DNA of 64,000 bases. Origin: Chloroflexota bacterium. GTDB taxonomy: Bacteria > Chloroflexota > Limnocylindria > P2-11E. Both the position numbers and the translations under genes were made by a program. Positions 8,656-16,807 of this stretch are shown in pieces (within the stretch, counting starts at the first letter, position 1; each line of letters starts with the position of its first letter). A model generated the notes under the pieces. That model searched no databases, had not been told where the DNA came from, and was given only the letters and a program-made list of their open reading frames with translations. The stretch covers positions 1 through 64,000 of the forward strand of contig JACQAT010000007.1 of assembly GCA_016194865.1 (NCBI GenBank). Reading direction: 5' to 3'.

Positions 8656-9009
8656 ATGACGACGGCAGCACGCGGCGCGGCAAGAACGCGCCGCCACGCG
8701 CGCGTACGCGAGAAGATCAGCGGCACCGCGGAGCGTCCGCGCCTCGCCATCTTCCGCTCGATCACGCAGATCTACGCGCAGCTCATCGACGATCAGAGCG
8801 GTCGCACGCTTGCCGCCGCGTCGTCGCTCGACGCGAAGGGCGCGACCGGGACGAAGGCCGAGCGCGCGAAGGCCGCGGGGACCCTGCTGGCCGAGCGCGC
8901 CAAGGCGGCGAAGCTCGAGGGCGCGGTCTTCGACCGCGGTGGGTATCGGTATCACGGACGGGTGAAGGCGCTCGCGGACGCCGCGCGCGCGGGAGGACTG
9001 AAGTTCTGA
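8656..9009 (+). CDS. rplR: 50S ribosomal protein L18
   Basis: 117 residues with [21 protein letters not shown] and the ending [27 protein letters not shown]18 escorts 5S rRNA into the 50S central protuberance. Its TGA shares a base with the ATG of a 28-codon ORF that runs on to the rpsE start. Confidence 0.97.
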   Translation: MTTAARGAARTRRHARVREKISGTAERPRLAIFRSITQIYAQLIDDQSGRTLAAASSLDAKGATGTKAERAKAAGTLLAERAKAAKLEGAVFDRGGYRYHGRVKALADAARAGGLKF

Positions 9010-9095
9010 TGAACAAACGAACGAAGAGCGGCTATGCCGCGACGAGTGAGTCGACGCGCCTGCGGCGTGTCTCCTTGCCGAAGGCAAGAGATTGA
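9009..9095 (+). CDS. 28-residue coupled ORF between rplR and rpsE (family D)
   Basis: ATG 9009 overlaps the rplR stop (TGATG), and TGA 9093-9095 overlaps the TTG start of rpsE (TTGA), so the ORF spans the joint without a gap. The peptide contains [15 protein letters not shown], which matches RSGFAATNDSTSLER in the ORF before secY. A third ORF of exactly the same length (28 residues) sits before the prenyl synthase gene at 37930-38016. The DNA includes a GCGGC-TAT-GCCGC hairpin. It may couple translation of rpsE to rplR, or be a tolerated repeat. Expression is unproven. Confidence 0.55.
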   Translation: MNKRTKSGYAATSESTRLRRVSLPKARD

Positions 9096-9625
9096 GCAGG
9101 ATCGACGCGAACCGCCTCGAGCTGACCGAGCGCGTGGTGCAGATCAACCGTGTGTCGAAGGTCGTCAAGGGCGGTCGGCGGTTCAGCTTCTCCGCGATCG
9201 TCGTCGTTGGCGACGGTCGTGGCCACGTCGGCGCCGGTCTCGGCAAGGCCGACGAGGTCCCGGAGGCGATCAAGAAGGGCGTCGAGGACGCCAAGAAGCA
9301 CGTGAAGCTGATCCCCCTTGTCGATCGCACGATCCCGCACCCGGTCACCGCCGACTTCGGCGCGGCCAAGGTGCTCCTGCGTCCGGCGTCCAAAGGCACC
9401 GGCGTCATCGCCGGAGGCTCCGTGCGCGCGGTCGTCGAGTCCGCGGGCATCCACGACATCCTGTCGAAGTCGCTCGGCAGCTCGAACCCGGTCAACGTCG
9501 TCATGGCGACGATGAAGGCGCTCGAGATCCTTCGCTCGCGCGAGACGATCGCGGACATGCGCGGCGTGCGCATCGGGCCGCGCAAGAAGGCGCCCGCGAT
9601 CGAGGATCCGGGAGCGGTGGCATGA
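9092..9625 (+). CDS. rpsE: 30S ribosomal protein S5
   Basis: 177 residues from TTG 9092. The family N-terminus [20 protein letters not shown] appears at residue 11, and [40 protein letters not shown] and [15 protein letters not shown] are intact. S5 acts in decoding accuracy and mRNA entry. The TTG start has only a weak purine run upstream and overlaps the stop of the 28-codon ORF, so it probably depends on coupling. Confidence 0.95.
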   Translation: MSRIDANRLELTERVVQINRVSKVVKGGRRFSFSAIVVVGDGRGHVGAGLGKADEVPEAIKKGVEDAKKHVKLIPLVDRTIPHPVTADFGAAKVLLRPASKGTGVIAGGSVRAVVESAGIHDILSKSLGSSNPVNVVMATMKALEILRSRETIADMRGVRIGPRKKAPAIEDPGAVA

Positions 9626-9801
9626 GCCTGCGCATCAAGCAGACGAAGAGCGCGATCGGGGAAAAGGATGGCGCCAAGCGCACCCTCACGGCCCTCGGTC
9701 TGCGCAAGCCCGGCGCCGAGGTGAGCCACGAGGATTCGCTGACCCTGCGCGGGATGCTCCGCCGGGTCGCGCATCTCGTGCACGTGGAGGAGTCGAAGTG
9801 A
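9622..9801 (+). CDS. rpmD: 50S ribosomal protein L30
   Basis: 59 residues, normal for bacterial L30, with [11 protein letters not shown] near the start and [21 protein letters not shown] overlaps the rpsE stop (ATGA) and the TGA overlaps the rplO GTG (GTGA). L30 is a small 50S surface protein. Confidence 0.95.
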   Translation: MSLRIKQTKSAIGEKDGAKRTLTALGLRKPGAEVSHEDSLTLRGMLRRVAHLVHVEESK

Positions 9802-10244
9802 GAACGCACGACCTTCGGCCGCCGAAGGGCTCGCGCCACGCCGTTCGCCGGCTCGGCCGCGGGACCGGGGCGGGCCAGGGAAAGACGGCGGGCCGCGGCA
9901 CCAAGGGGCAGAAGGCGCGCACCGGTCCCGGCATCCCGGGCTGGTTCGAAGGCGGCCAGACGCCCCTGCACATGCGCGTGCCGAAGCTGCGTGGCTTCAA
10001 GAACCGCGCGCGCGTCGCCTTCGTCGCCGTGAACGTGTCCCAGCTCGGGACCTACGCCGTCGACGGCAAGGTCTCGCCCGACACGCTCGCCGCCAAGGGC
10101 CTGCTCCGCTCGGACGCGAAGGTCAAGGTCCTCGGTGACGGCCAGCCCGCCGGCTCCTTCGAGGTCCACGCGCACGCGGTCTCGGCGACCGCCCGCGCCA
10201 AGATCGAAAAGGCCGGCGGATCGATCGTGCTCATCGTCAAATGA
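9798..10244 (+). CDS. rplO: 50S ribosomal protein L15
   Basis: 148 residues from GTG 9798. Motifs LRPPKGSRHAVRRLGRGTGAG, GRGTKGQKARTG, PGWFEGGQTPLHMRVPKLRGF and the C-terminal HAVSATARAKIEKAGGS are conserved. L15 is a late 50S assembly protein normally placed just before secY. Here its stop lies inside the tandem repeat that separates it from secY. Confidence 0.97.
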   Translation: MRTHDLRPPKGSRHAVRRLGRGTGAGQGKTAGRGTKGQKARTGPGIPGWFEGGQTPLHMRVPKLRGFKNRARVAFVAVNVSQLGTYAVDGKVSPDTLAAKGLLRSDAKVKVLGDGQPAGSFEVHAHAVSATARAKIEKAGGSIVLIVK

Positions 10245-10421
10245 GTGGAGTGAGGAGCGGCTTCGCCGCGACGAACGACTCGACCAGCCTTGAGCGCGGC
10301 ACACGGCGAAGCCGTGAGCTTGAGCACGGTCAAATGAGTGGAGTGAGGAGCGGCTTCGCCGCGACGAACGACTCGACCAGCCTTGAGCGCGGCACACGGC
10401 GAAGCCGTGAGCTTGAGCAAG
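10236..10421 (+). repeat. Tandem 93-bp duplication between rplO and secY
   Basis: Two copies, 10236-10328 and 10329-10421, are almost identical and begin with the last bases of rplO, so the second copy repeats rplO's GTCAAATGA end. Each unit holds two mutually complementary 11-mers, CGGCTTCGCCG (10258-10268) and CGGCGAAGCCG (10304-10314), each also a hairpin by itself. The period is 31 codons, so the reading frame continues through both copies. It resembles REP/RPE-type palindromic elements in style, but I recognise no named family. Confidence 0.85.
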
Positions 10422-10426
10422 AGTGA
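10241..10426 (+). CDS. 61-residue coupled ORF between rplO and secY (family D, duplicated)
   Basis: ATG 10241 overlaps the rplO TGA (ATGA), and TGA 10424-10426 overlaps the secY GTG (GTGA). The product would be two copies of a 31-residue unit containing RSGFAATNDSTSLERGTRR. The unit matches the 28-residue ORF before rpsE and, at the NDST core, the ORF before the prenyl synthase gene. Frame and both overlaps survived the duplication, which suggests that an unbroken path of ribosomes from rplO into secY matters. Whether the peptide itself is useful is unknown. Confidence 0.55.
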   Translation: MSGVRSGFAATNDSTSLERGTRRSRELEHGQMSGVRSGFAATNDSTSLERGTRRSRELEQE

Positions 10427-11706
10427 AAGCGCTCGAGACCTTCCGCGATTCCTTCAGGGCAAAGGATCTACGCGACAAGCTCCTGTTCACCCTCGGGATG
10501 CTCATCGTGTTCCGGTTCCTGGCGCACGTGCCGCTCCCGGGCGTCAACCAGGCGCAGCTGCAGAACGTCCTCAACTCCAACCAGCTGCTGAACCTGCTCG
10601 ACCTGTTCTCCGGCGGCGGGCTCGCGCGACTGTCGGTCGTCGCGCTCGGCGTGAACCCCTACATCAACGCGTCGATCATCATGACGCTCCTCAACCAGAC
10701 GATCCCCGCGCTCGAGCAGCTCTCCAAGGAGGGCGAGTACGGGCGCAACAAGATCAACCAGTACACCCGCATCCTGACCGTGCCGCTCGCGCTCCTGCAG
10801 GGCATCGGCGTCGCGGTGTTCATGCAGCGCTCGGGCGTGCTGCCCGAGTTCGGCCCCTCGAACCTCGGCATCACGCTCGCCATCCTGGCGACGCTCACCG
10901 CGGGCACGCTCATCCTCATGTGGCTCGGCGAGCTCATCACCGAGAAGGGCATCGGGAACGGCATCAGCGTGATCATCTTCGCGGGCATCGTCGGACGCCT
11001 GCCGCAGACGATCGTGCAGACCTTCGAGGTCCAGACGAACTACACGGCGCTCTTCGCCTACGCGCTCATCGGCGTGCTCGTGATCGCGGCGATCGTCTTC
11101 ATCCAGGAAGGGCAGCGCCGCATCCCGGTGCAGTACGCCAAGCGCGTCCGCGGCACGCGGATGTACTCGGGCGGCTCGACGCACATCCCGCTGCGCGTGA
11201 ACAGCGCGGGCGTGATCCCGATCATCTTCGCGATCTCGATCCTGCTGCTGCCAAGCCAGGTGGCGCAGTACTTCACGAACAGCGAGACCGAATGGCTGAA
11301 GAACGTCTCGACCGGCATCGTGAGCGCGTTCCAGAACACCGCGCTCTACAACAGCCTGTACTTCCTGCTCGTCGTCGTCTTCACGTTCTTCTATACGGCG
11401 TTCACGTTCGTCCCCAATGATGTCGCCGACAACATCAAGCGCTACGGCGGTTTCATCCCGGGCATCCGTCCGGGCCGGCCGACGGCCGAGTTCCTGGGAC
11501 GCGTCGTCACGCGGATCACCATCGCGGGCGCGCTCTTCCTCGGGATCGTCGCGGTCATGCCGACGCTCGTCGGTGACCTCACGGGCGTCCAGACGCTGCG
11601 ACTCGGCGGCACGAGCATCCTCATCGTCGTCGGCGTGGTCGTCGAGACGATGAAGCAGCTTGAGGCCCAGCTGCTCATGCGCAGCTACGAGGGCTTCATC
11701 CGTTGA
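10423..11706 (+). CDS. secY: Preprotein translocase subunit SecY
   Basis: 427 residues, normal length, with ten predicted membrane segments. It begins MKALETFRDSFRAKDLRDKLLFT, carries the plug region PGVNQ, the motif GINPYINASIIM-like GVNPYINASIIM, and the cytosolic loops GRNKINQYTR and RVNSAGVIPIIFA. SecY is the channel for Sec-dependent export and membrane insertion. GTG 10423 overlaps the small upstream ORF. The stop overlaps the adk TTG. Confidence 0.97.
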   Translation: MKALETFRDSFRAKDLRDKLLFTLGMLIVFRFLAHVPLPGVNQAQLQNVLNSNQLLNLLDLFSGGGLARLSVVALGVNPYINASIIMTLLNQTIPALEQLSKEGEYGRNKINQYTRILTVPLALLQGIGVAVFMQRSGVLPEFGPSNLGITLAILATLTAGTLILMWLGELITEKGIGNGISVIIFAGIVGRLPQTIVQTFEVQTNYTALFAYALIGVLVIAAIVFIQEGQRRIPVQYAKRVRGTRMYSGGSTHIPLRVNSAGVIPIIFAISILLLPSQVAQYFTNSETEWLKNVSTGIVSAFQNTALYNSLYFLLVVVFTFFYTAFTFVPNDVADNIKRYGGFIPGIRPGRPTAEFLGRVVTRITIAGALFLGIVAVMPTLVGDLTGVQTLRLGGTSILIVVGVVVETMKQLEAQLLMRSYEGFIR

Positions 11707-12365
11707 GCCATGGGCGTCCCGGCGATCTCATCCTCATGGGTCCGCCCGGTGTGGGGAAGGGGACCCAGGCCCGGCTCCTCGTGGACCGGAACGGCTGGGT
11801 ACAGCTCGCGACCGGTGACATCTTCCGAGATCACCTGCGCAGGAAGACGCCCCTCGGCGAGCTCGCGGCGAGCTATATGTACAAGGGCAGCTACGTGCCC
11901 GACGACGTCACGGTCGGCATGGTCCGCGAGCGCATCGCCGAGATCCCGCGCGAGACGCGCGTGATGTTCGACGGATTCCCGCGGACCGTCGCGCAGGCCG
12001 AGGCGCTCGACGAGATCCTCGCCAAGCAGGGGCGTGCCATCGGCCGGGTCATCCTGCTCGACGTGCCGCGCGACGAGCTGCTCGATCGGCTCGCGAGCCG
12101 CGCGACGTGCTCGATCTGCCAGGCGGTGTACTCGACCGGGCATCCCCCGAAAGCGCCGGGCATCTGTGACAGGTGTGGCGGCGCGGTCGTCGCGACCGCG
12201 CGCCCGGACGATTCACCCGATGTCGTGCGCAAGCGTCTCGAGGTCTACAGCGACCAGACCGAGCCGGTCGTCAGGTTCTACGACGCGCGCGGATTGGTCC
12301 GTCGCGTGGACGGGGTGGGCGATGTCGAGGACGTGATCAAGCGCCTGCTCGAGGCCGCCGCTTGA
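11703..12365 (+). CDS. adk: Adenylate kinase, zinc-LID type
   Basis: 220 residues from TTG 11703 (TTGA overlap with secY). The P-loop GPPGVGKGTQ is at residues 13-22, LATGDIFRDHLRR binds AMP, and DGFPRT follows. The LID has CSIC and CDRC pairs, indicating structural zinc. It interconverts ATP, ADP and AMP. The placement secY-adk-map is the classical bacterial order. The stop overlaps the map TTG. Confidence 0.96.
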   Translation: MSHGRPGDLILMGPPGVGKGTQARLLVDRNGWVQLATGDIFRDHLRRKTPLGELAASYMYKGSYVPDDVTVGMVRERIAEIPRETRVMFDGFPRTVAQAEALDEILAKQGRAIGRVILLDVPRDELLDRLASRATCSICQAVYSTGHPPKAPGICDRCGGAVVATARPDDSPDVVRKRLEVYSDQTEPVVRFYDARGLVRRVDGVGDVEDVIKRLLEAAA

Positions 12366-13135
12366 TCACGCTGAAGACCGCCGACCAGACGACAAAGATG
12401 CGTGCCGCGGGCCTGGTCGTGTCCGAGATGCTTGCCCGCACGCGCGAGGCCGTGCGACCCGGCATCACGACGCTCGACCTGGACCGGATCGCGGCCGAGG
12501 TCATCGCGCGCCACGGCGCGAAGAGCTCGTTCCTCGGCTACTACGGCTACCCCGCGACGATCTGCACCTCCGTGAACGAGGAGATCGTCCACGGGATCCC
12601 CAGCAAGCGGGTCCTCCGCGAGGGCGACATCATCGGCATCGACGCCGGGGCGATCGTGGACGAGTGGCACGCGGACGCGGCCATCACGGTCCCCGTGGGG
12701 AAGATCTCGGCGGAGGCGGCGAAGCTGATCGCCGTGACCGAGGAGGCGCTGCGGCGCGGCATCGCGGCGGCGCGCGTGGGTGGACGCTTGGGCGACATCG
12801 GCGCGGCCGTCCAGCGGTACGCGGAGGGCGAGGGCTTCTCGGTGGTCCGTAACTACGTCGGCCACGGTATCGGCCGCGCGATGCACGAGGAGCCGCAGGT
12901 CCCGAACTACGGCGCGCCGGAGCGGGGGATCCCCATCCGCGAGGGCCTCTGCATCGCGATCGAGCCCATGCTGAACGCGGGGCGTCCCGAGACCCGCACG
13001 CTGAAGGACGACTGGACCGTCGTGACCGCCGATACGTCACTTTCGGCGCATTTCGAGCACACCATCTGGTGCACCGACAAGGGGCCGGTCGTGCTCACGG
13101 CGCCGGCGAGCGGGCGAGTGTCGGTCGCCGCGTGA
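12362..13135 (+). CDS. map: Methionine aminopeptidase, type I
   Basis: 257 residues from TTG 12362, giving the family start MITLKTADQTTKMRAAG. All five metal ligands are visible: Asp94, Asp105, His168, Glu201 and Glu232, with His77 in VHGIP. It removes the initiator Met from nascent proteins. It ends the first transcriptional block; a promoter and hairpin leader lie in the 117-nt gap before infA. Confidence 0.96.
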   Translation: MITLKTADQTTKMRAAGLVVSEMLARTREAVRPGITTLDLDRIAAEVIARHGAKSSFLGYYGYPATICTSVNEEIVHGIPSKRVLREGDIIGIDAGAIVDEWHADAAITVPVGKISAEAAKLIAVTEEALRRGIAAARVGGRLGDIGAAVQRYAEGEGFSVVRNYVGHGIGRAMHEEPQVPNYGAPERGIPIREGLCIAIEPMLNAGRPETRTLKDDWTVVTADTSLSAHFEHTIWCTDKGPVVLTAPASGRVSVAA

Positions 13136-13144
13136 GACTTCGTC

Positions 13145-13173
13145 TTGCCTGGAACGGGCTATTTTGGTACAGT
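13145..13173 (+). promoter_or_regulatory. Putative sigma-A promoter before infA
   Basis: TTGCCT (13145-13150), a 17-nt spacer and TACAGT (13168-13173), in the longest gap of the superoperon. The spacing is ideal and the hexamers are reasonable. It would give an infA leader of about 75 nt containing the hairpin at 13189-13222. Many bacteria have an internal promoter at this place, which supports the call. Confidence 0.55.
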
Positions 13174-13188
13174 TTCGGTTCCCGTGGC

Positions 13189-13222
13189 GCGTCGCCGCGG
13201 AGCTTTTTGTGTCCGGCGACGC
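13189..13222 (+). promoter_or_regulatory. Leader hairpin upstream of infA
   Basis: GCGTCGCCG (13189-13197) and CGGCGACGC (13214-13222) are perfect 9-bp complementary arms with a 16-nt loop that contains a TTTTT run. With the promoter at 13145-13173 it would form in the 5' leader of infA-rpmJ. It may be an attenuator or an RNA stability element. No known riboswitch or ribosomal-protein leader consensus is recognised. Confidence 0.4.
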
Positions 13223-13252
13223 CCCGCCATGAGAGATCTGTGACTGGAGCGT

Positions 13253-13483
13253 ATGGCTACAAAACCGAATAAGGACGTCATCGAGGTCGAGGGCACCGTC
13301 TCGGAGGCCCTGCCGAACGCGATGTTCAAGGTCGAGCTCCAGAACGGGCACTCGGTCCTCGCGCACATCTCGGGGAAGATGCGGATGAATTTCATCCGGG
13401 TCGTCCCAGGCGACAAGGTCCTGGTCGAGCTGTCGCCATACGACCTGAAGCGCGGACGGATCACGCGACGCGTGCGGTACTAG
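13253..13483 (+). CDS. infA: Translation initiation factor IF-1
   Basis: 76 residues. The family core [23 protein letters not shown] and [30 protein letters not shown] are intact, ending [11 protein letters not shown]-1 occupies the ribosomal A site during initiation. It is followed by rpmJ after 16 nt, as in most bacteria of this gene order. Confidence 0.98.
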   Translation: MATKPNKDVIEVEGTVSEALPNAMFKVELQNGHSVLAHISGKMRMNFIRVVPGDKVLVELSPYDLKRGRITRRVRY

Positions 13484-13499
13484 GAAAAGGAACGGCGAA

Positions 13500-13613
13500 T
13501 TGAAGGTACGGGCATCGGTAAAGAAGCGCTGCGACAAATGCAAGATCATCCGGCGTGAAGGCGCGATCCTCGTGATCTGCTCCGAGCCGAAGCACAAGCA
13601 GCGTCAGGGCTAG
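13500..13613 (+). CDS. rpmJ: 50S ribosomal protein L36
   Basis: 37 residues from TTG 13500, exactly the family length: [18 protein letters not shown], then [12 protein letters not shown]. The CxxC, the later Cys and the His form the zinc site of the C+ version. AAAGGAA upstream is the ribosome-binding site. L36 completes the 50S late in assembly. Confidence 0.95.
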   Translation: MKVRASVKKRCDKCKIIRREGAILVICSEPKHKQRQG

Positions 13614-13622
13614 GGGAGAGAG

Positions 13623-14006
13623 ATGGCACGGATCGCCGGCGTCGACATCCCGCGCGAGAAGCGCGTCGACGTGTCCCTTCGCTACATCTTCGGGCTCGGC
13701 CCGGCGACCGCGAAGCGGGTCCTGGCAGAGGCTCGCGTCGACGGTGGCATCCGCGTCCGTGACCTCACCGAGGCCCAGGTCGCGAAGATCCGCGAGATCA
13801 TCGACCGCTCGTTCACCGTCGAAGGTGACCTGCGGCGCGAGATCGCGCTGAACATCAAGCGCCTCCAGGAGATCAACAGCTATCGCGGCCTCCGTCACCG
13901 CAAGGGCCTGCCGGTCCGTGGCCAGCGCACGCGGACGAACGCTCGGACGCGCAAGGGCCCGCGCAAGACCGTCGCCGGCAAGAAGAAGGCGGTCTCGAAG
14001 ACGTAA
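13623..14006 (+). CDS. rpsM: 30S ribosomal protein S13
   Basis: 127 residues. It starts [26 protein letters not shown] and ends with the basic RNA-binding tail [23 protein letters not shown]13 bridges to the 50S and contacts tRNA. The start follows GGGGAGAG. The TAA shares its last base with the rpsK ATG. Confidence 0.98.
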   Translation: MARIAGVDIPREKRVDVSLRYIFGLGPATAKRVLAEARVDGGIRVRDLTEAQVAKIREIIDRSFTVEGDLRREIALNIKRLQEINSYRGLRHRKGLPVRGQRTRTNARTRKGPRKTVAGKKKAVSKT

Positions 14007-14509
14007 TGGCAGACGAGAAGACCGAGCAGAAGCCGGACCAGGCCGCCAAGGCCAAGCGAGAGAAGCCCGCGCGCGAGCCGCGCGGCGGCAGGAAGGCCGA
14101 CGGCAAGGGCGACGCTCCTGCGGAGGCACGCCCCGCGCCGCGCCGCAAGCGCGACCGTCGCGTCGTTCCACGCGGCGCCGCGCACATCAAGGCGTCGTTC
14201 AACAACACGATCGTGTCGCTCACCGATCCCGCGGGGAACGTCCTCGCGTGGTCGTCGGCCGGCGCCGCGGGGTGGAAGGGCTCACGCAAGAGCACGCCCT
14301 ACGCCGCGCAGGTGACGGCCGAGAAGGCCGCGCAGAAGGCGATGGAGTCCGGGCTCAAGACCATCGAGGTCTTCGTCCGCGGCCCCGGCGCCGGTCGCGA
14401 GGCGGCGATCCGCGCGCTCGAGGCGGCGGGCCTCGAGGTCACCGCGATCACCGACGTCACGCCGATCCCGCACAACGGCTGTCGCGCGCCCAAGCGGCGC
14501 CGCGTCTAG
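14006..14509 (+). CDS. rpsK: 30S ribosomal protein S11 with N-terminal extension
   Basis: 167 residues, about 40 more than usual. The S11 core begins near residue 53 ([18 protein letters not shown]), followed by [26 protein letters not shown] and the ending [18 protein letters not shown]. The N-terminal 50 residues are Lys/Arg/Ala/Pro-rich and probably disordered. S11 forms part of the mRNA exit platform. Confidence 0.96.
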   Translation: MADEKTEQKPDQAAKAKREKPAREPRGGRKADGKGDAPAEARPAPRRKRDRRVVPRGAAHIKASFNNTIVSLTDPAGNVLAWSSAGAAGWKGSRKSTPYAAQVTAEKAAQKAMESGLKTIEVFVRGPGAGREAAIRALEAAGLEVTAITDVTPIPHNGCRAPKRRRV

Positions 14510-14523
14510 AGGAGGGCGCTCTT

Positions 14524-15147
14524 TTGGCTCGTTACACCGGTCCGGTCTGTCGGCTCTGCCGCCGTGAGGGGATGAAGCTCTTCCTCAAGGGCGAGAAGTG
14601 CGTGACCAAGTGCACGTTCGACAAGCGCAGCTCGCCGCCGGGCATGCACCAGCAGCGCCGGCGCAAGGTGTCCGACTTCGCGCTCCAGCTTCGTGAGAAG
14701 CAGAAGGCGCGTCGCATCTACGGGGTACTCGAGCGGCAGATGCGCATCACGTTCGACCGCGCGGCGGAGACATCCGGCGCGACGGGCGACCAGCTGATGG
14801 TCGAGCTGGAGTCACGCCTCGACAACGCGGTGTACCGCTCCGGCTTCGCCAAGTCGCGCTCCCAGGCGCGCCAGCTCGTGAGCCACGCGCACGTCACGGT
14901 CAACGGCCGTGTCACGAAGACGCCGAGCTTCTCGATCAGCGCCGGCGATCTCATCGCCATCGCCGAGAAGAGCCGCGCGTCCGCCTACTTCAAGGACATG
15001 CTCGCCTGGGCGAAGACCCAGGCGCGTCCCGCGTGGCTCGAGGTCGACCCCGACGCGTTCAGCGCGAAGGTCACCAGCCCGCCGCAGCGAGGGCAGATCG
15101 AAGCCCCGGTCGATACCCAGCTCATCGTTGAGCACTATTCCCGTTAG
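14524..15147 (+). CDS. rpsD: 30S ribosomal protein S4
   Basis: 207 residues from TTG 14524 after GGAGGG. The N-terminus MARYTGPVCRLCRREGMKL and later cysteines form the zinc site of C+ S4. The S4 RNA-binding domain LDNAVYRSGFAKSRSQARQLV and HAHVTVNGRV are intact. S4 nucleates 30S assembly and in enterobacteria represses the alpha operon; no pseudoknot leader was identified here. Confidence 0.96.
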   Translation: MARYTGPVCRLCRREGMKLFLKGEKCVTKCTFDKRSSPPGMHQQRRRKVSDFALQLREKQKARRIYGVLERQMRITFDRAAETSGATGDQLMVELESRLDNAVYRSGFAKSRSQARQLVSHAHVTVNGRVTKTPSFSISAGDLIAIAEKSRASAYFKDMLAWAKTQARPAWLEVDPDAFSAKVTSPPQRGQIEAPVDTQLIVEHYSR

Positions 15148-15182
15148 TCGCGCGGCCCTCTAGCGGTCAGGAAGGAAGAACG

Positions 15183-16244
15183 ATGTCCATCGTCGAACTG
15201 GAATACCCCAAGATCGAGCGCGTCGAAGGCGACGAGCGGTACGGCAAGTTCGTCTGCGAGCCGCTGTCCGCCGGATACGGCACCACGCTCGGTAACTCAC
15301 TGCGTCGCGTGCTCCTCAGCTCGCTCCAGGGCGCGGCCATCACGGCCGCCCGCGTGCGCGGCGTCGCACACGAGTTCTCGACCATCCCCGGGGTCAAGGA
15401 GGACGTCGTCGAGATGGTCCTCAACCTCAAGCAGGTACGGCTGCGCTCGTTCTCCGCGGAGCCGCTCACGCTGACCCTCGAGAAGGAGGGCCCCGGCACG
15501 GTCACGGCCGCCGACATCCAGACGACGAGCGACGTCGAGATCGTCAGCCCCGAGACGCACATCGCGACGCTCGAGCCGGAGGCGTCCCTCTGGATGGAGC
15601 TCACGGTCGAGAACGGCCGCGGCTTCACGTCCGGCGACCGCAAGGAAGGTTTGCCGATCGGTGTCATCCCGATTGACGCGCTGTTCAGCCCGGTCCGCAA
15701 GGTGAACTTCCACGTCGAGAACACCCGCGTCGGTCAGGTGACCAACTACGACCGCCTGATCCTCGAGGTCTGGACCGATGGCACGCTCGCCCCGGACGAG
15801 GCGATCGCGCAGGGCTCTGCCATCCTCGTGCAGCAGTTCTCCCTGTTCGGTGGCCTCACGCGCTCGCAGACGGCGCTCGTGCCGCCCGCCCGCGCGAACG
15901 GCGGCGCCGCGCTGCCCTCGGGCGTCGCGGATCTGCCGATCGAGGACCTCGACCTGCCGCAGCGCGCGTTCAACTCGCTCAAGCGTCACGGCATCACGAA
16001 GATCGGCCAGCTCCTGCAGACCCCCGACGAGGAGCTGCTCCGCATGCGCAACTTTGGCAAGAAGTCCCTCGACGAGATCAAGGAGCGCCTCGCGGCGCGC
16101 GGCCTCATCGAGGCGCCGGAGCCGAGCACGCTCAGCGCCGACGACGTCGAGCTCGATACCGAAGAGGACGATGTCGACGAGGGCAACCTTCCCGGTGACG
16201 AGGACGAGCAGGTCATCACGGGCAAGGGCAAGGTCGAGGAATAA
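15183..16244 (+). CDS. rpoA: RNA polymerase subunit alpha
   Basis: 353 residues. The N-terminal dimerisation domain has GYGTTLGNSLRRVLLSSLQGAA; the C-terminal domain has VADLPIEDLDLPQRAFNSLKRHGITKIGQLL and FGKKSLDEIKERL. About 35 acidic residues follow the usual end. Alpha assembles the polymerase core, and its C-terminal domain binds UP elements and activators. AGGAAGGAA precedes the ATG; rplQ starts immediately after the stop. Confidence 0.97.
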   Translation: MSIVELEYPKIERVEGDERYGKFVCEPLSAGYGTTLGNSLRRVLLSSLQGAAITAARVRGVAHEFSTIPGVKEDVVEMVLNLKQVRLRSFSAEPLTLTLEKEGPGTVTAADIQTTSDVEIVSPETHIATLEPEASLWMELTVENGRGFTSGDRKEGLPIGVIPIDALFSPVRKVNFHVENTRVGQVTNYDRLILEVWTDGTLAPDEAIAQGSAILVQQFSLFGGLTRSQTALVPPARANGGAALPSGVADLPIEDLDLPQRAFNSLKRHGITKIGQLLQTPDEELLRMRNFGKKSLDEIKERLAARGLIEAPEPSTLSADDVELDTEEDDVDEGNLPGDEDEQVITGKGKVEE

Positions 16245-16787
16245 GTGCCGCACAAGGTCCATCAGCGGAAGTTCGGGCGTGAGTCCGGTCATCGCAGGGG
16301 GATGCTCCGGAACCTGACGCTGTCGGTCCTCCGCTACGAGCGCGTGAAGACGACCGAGGCGAAGGCCAAGGAGATCCGTGGTCACGTGGATCGCCTGATC
16401 GGCCTCGGCAAGGAGGGCACGCTCAGCGCGCGCCGCCGCGCGCGCGGGGTCCTGCCCGAGGCGGAGATCGTCGAGAAGCTCTTCACCGATCTCGCCCCTC
16501 GCTACACGACCCGTACGTCCGGCTACGTCCGCGTCACGCGTCTTGGCCGCCGCGTCGGCGACAACTCGCAGATGATGCTGCTCGAGCTGATGCCCGGCGA
16601 CGCCGATCAGGCCGCCACCGCGGCCGCCGCTGCCGCCGAGGAGAAGCCCAGGCGCCGCCGTCTCGCGCTCCCGCGCCGTGCCGCGAAGACGGCCGAGCCC
16701 GCGGTGTCGAAGGCGGCCACGACGGCGACCAAGAAAGCGGCCGCGCCTGGTAGGAAGACGACCGCGAAGAAGAAAGAGAAGGCCTAA
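16245..16787 (+). CDS. rplQ: 50S ribosomal protein L17 with C-terminal extension
   Basis: 180 residues from GTG 16245, adjoining the rpoA stop. L17 proper covers about 120 residues, with the HKVHQRKFGRESGHRRGMLRNL start and TTEAKAKEIRGHVDRLI. About 60 Ala/Lys/Thr-rich residues follow, comparable with the tails of S3, S11, S17 and L4. L17 is at the tunnel exit. Confidence 0.95.
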   Translation: MPHKVHQRKFGRESGHRRGMLRNLTLSVLRYERVKTTEAKAKEIRGHVDRLIGLGKEGTLSARRRARGVLPEAEIVEKLFTDLAPRYTTRTSGYVRVTRLGRRVGDNSQMMLLELMPGDADQAATAAAAAAEEKPRRRRLALPRRAAKTAEPAVSKAATTATKKAAAPGRKTTAKKKEKA

Positions 16788-16807
16788 CGCAGAGCTGGAA
16801 GGCGCGC

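Noticed and set aside
10236-10421. CRISPR-like direct repeats
   Set aside because: Only two long adjacent copies without spacers, and they are inside a coding path; no cas genes nearby.
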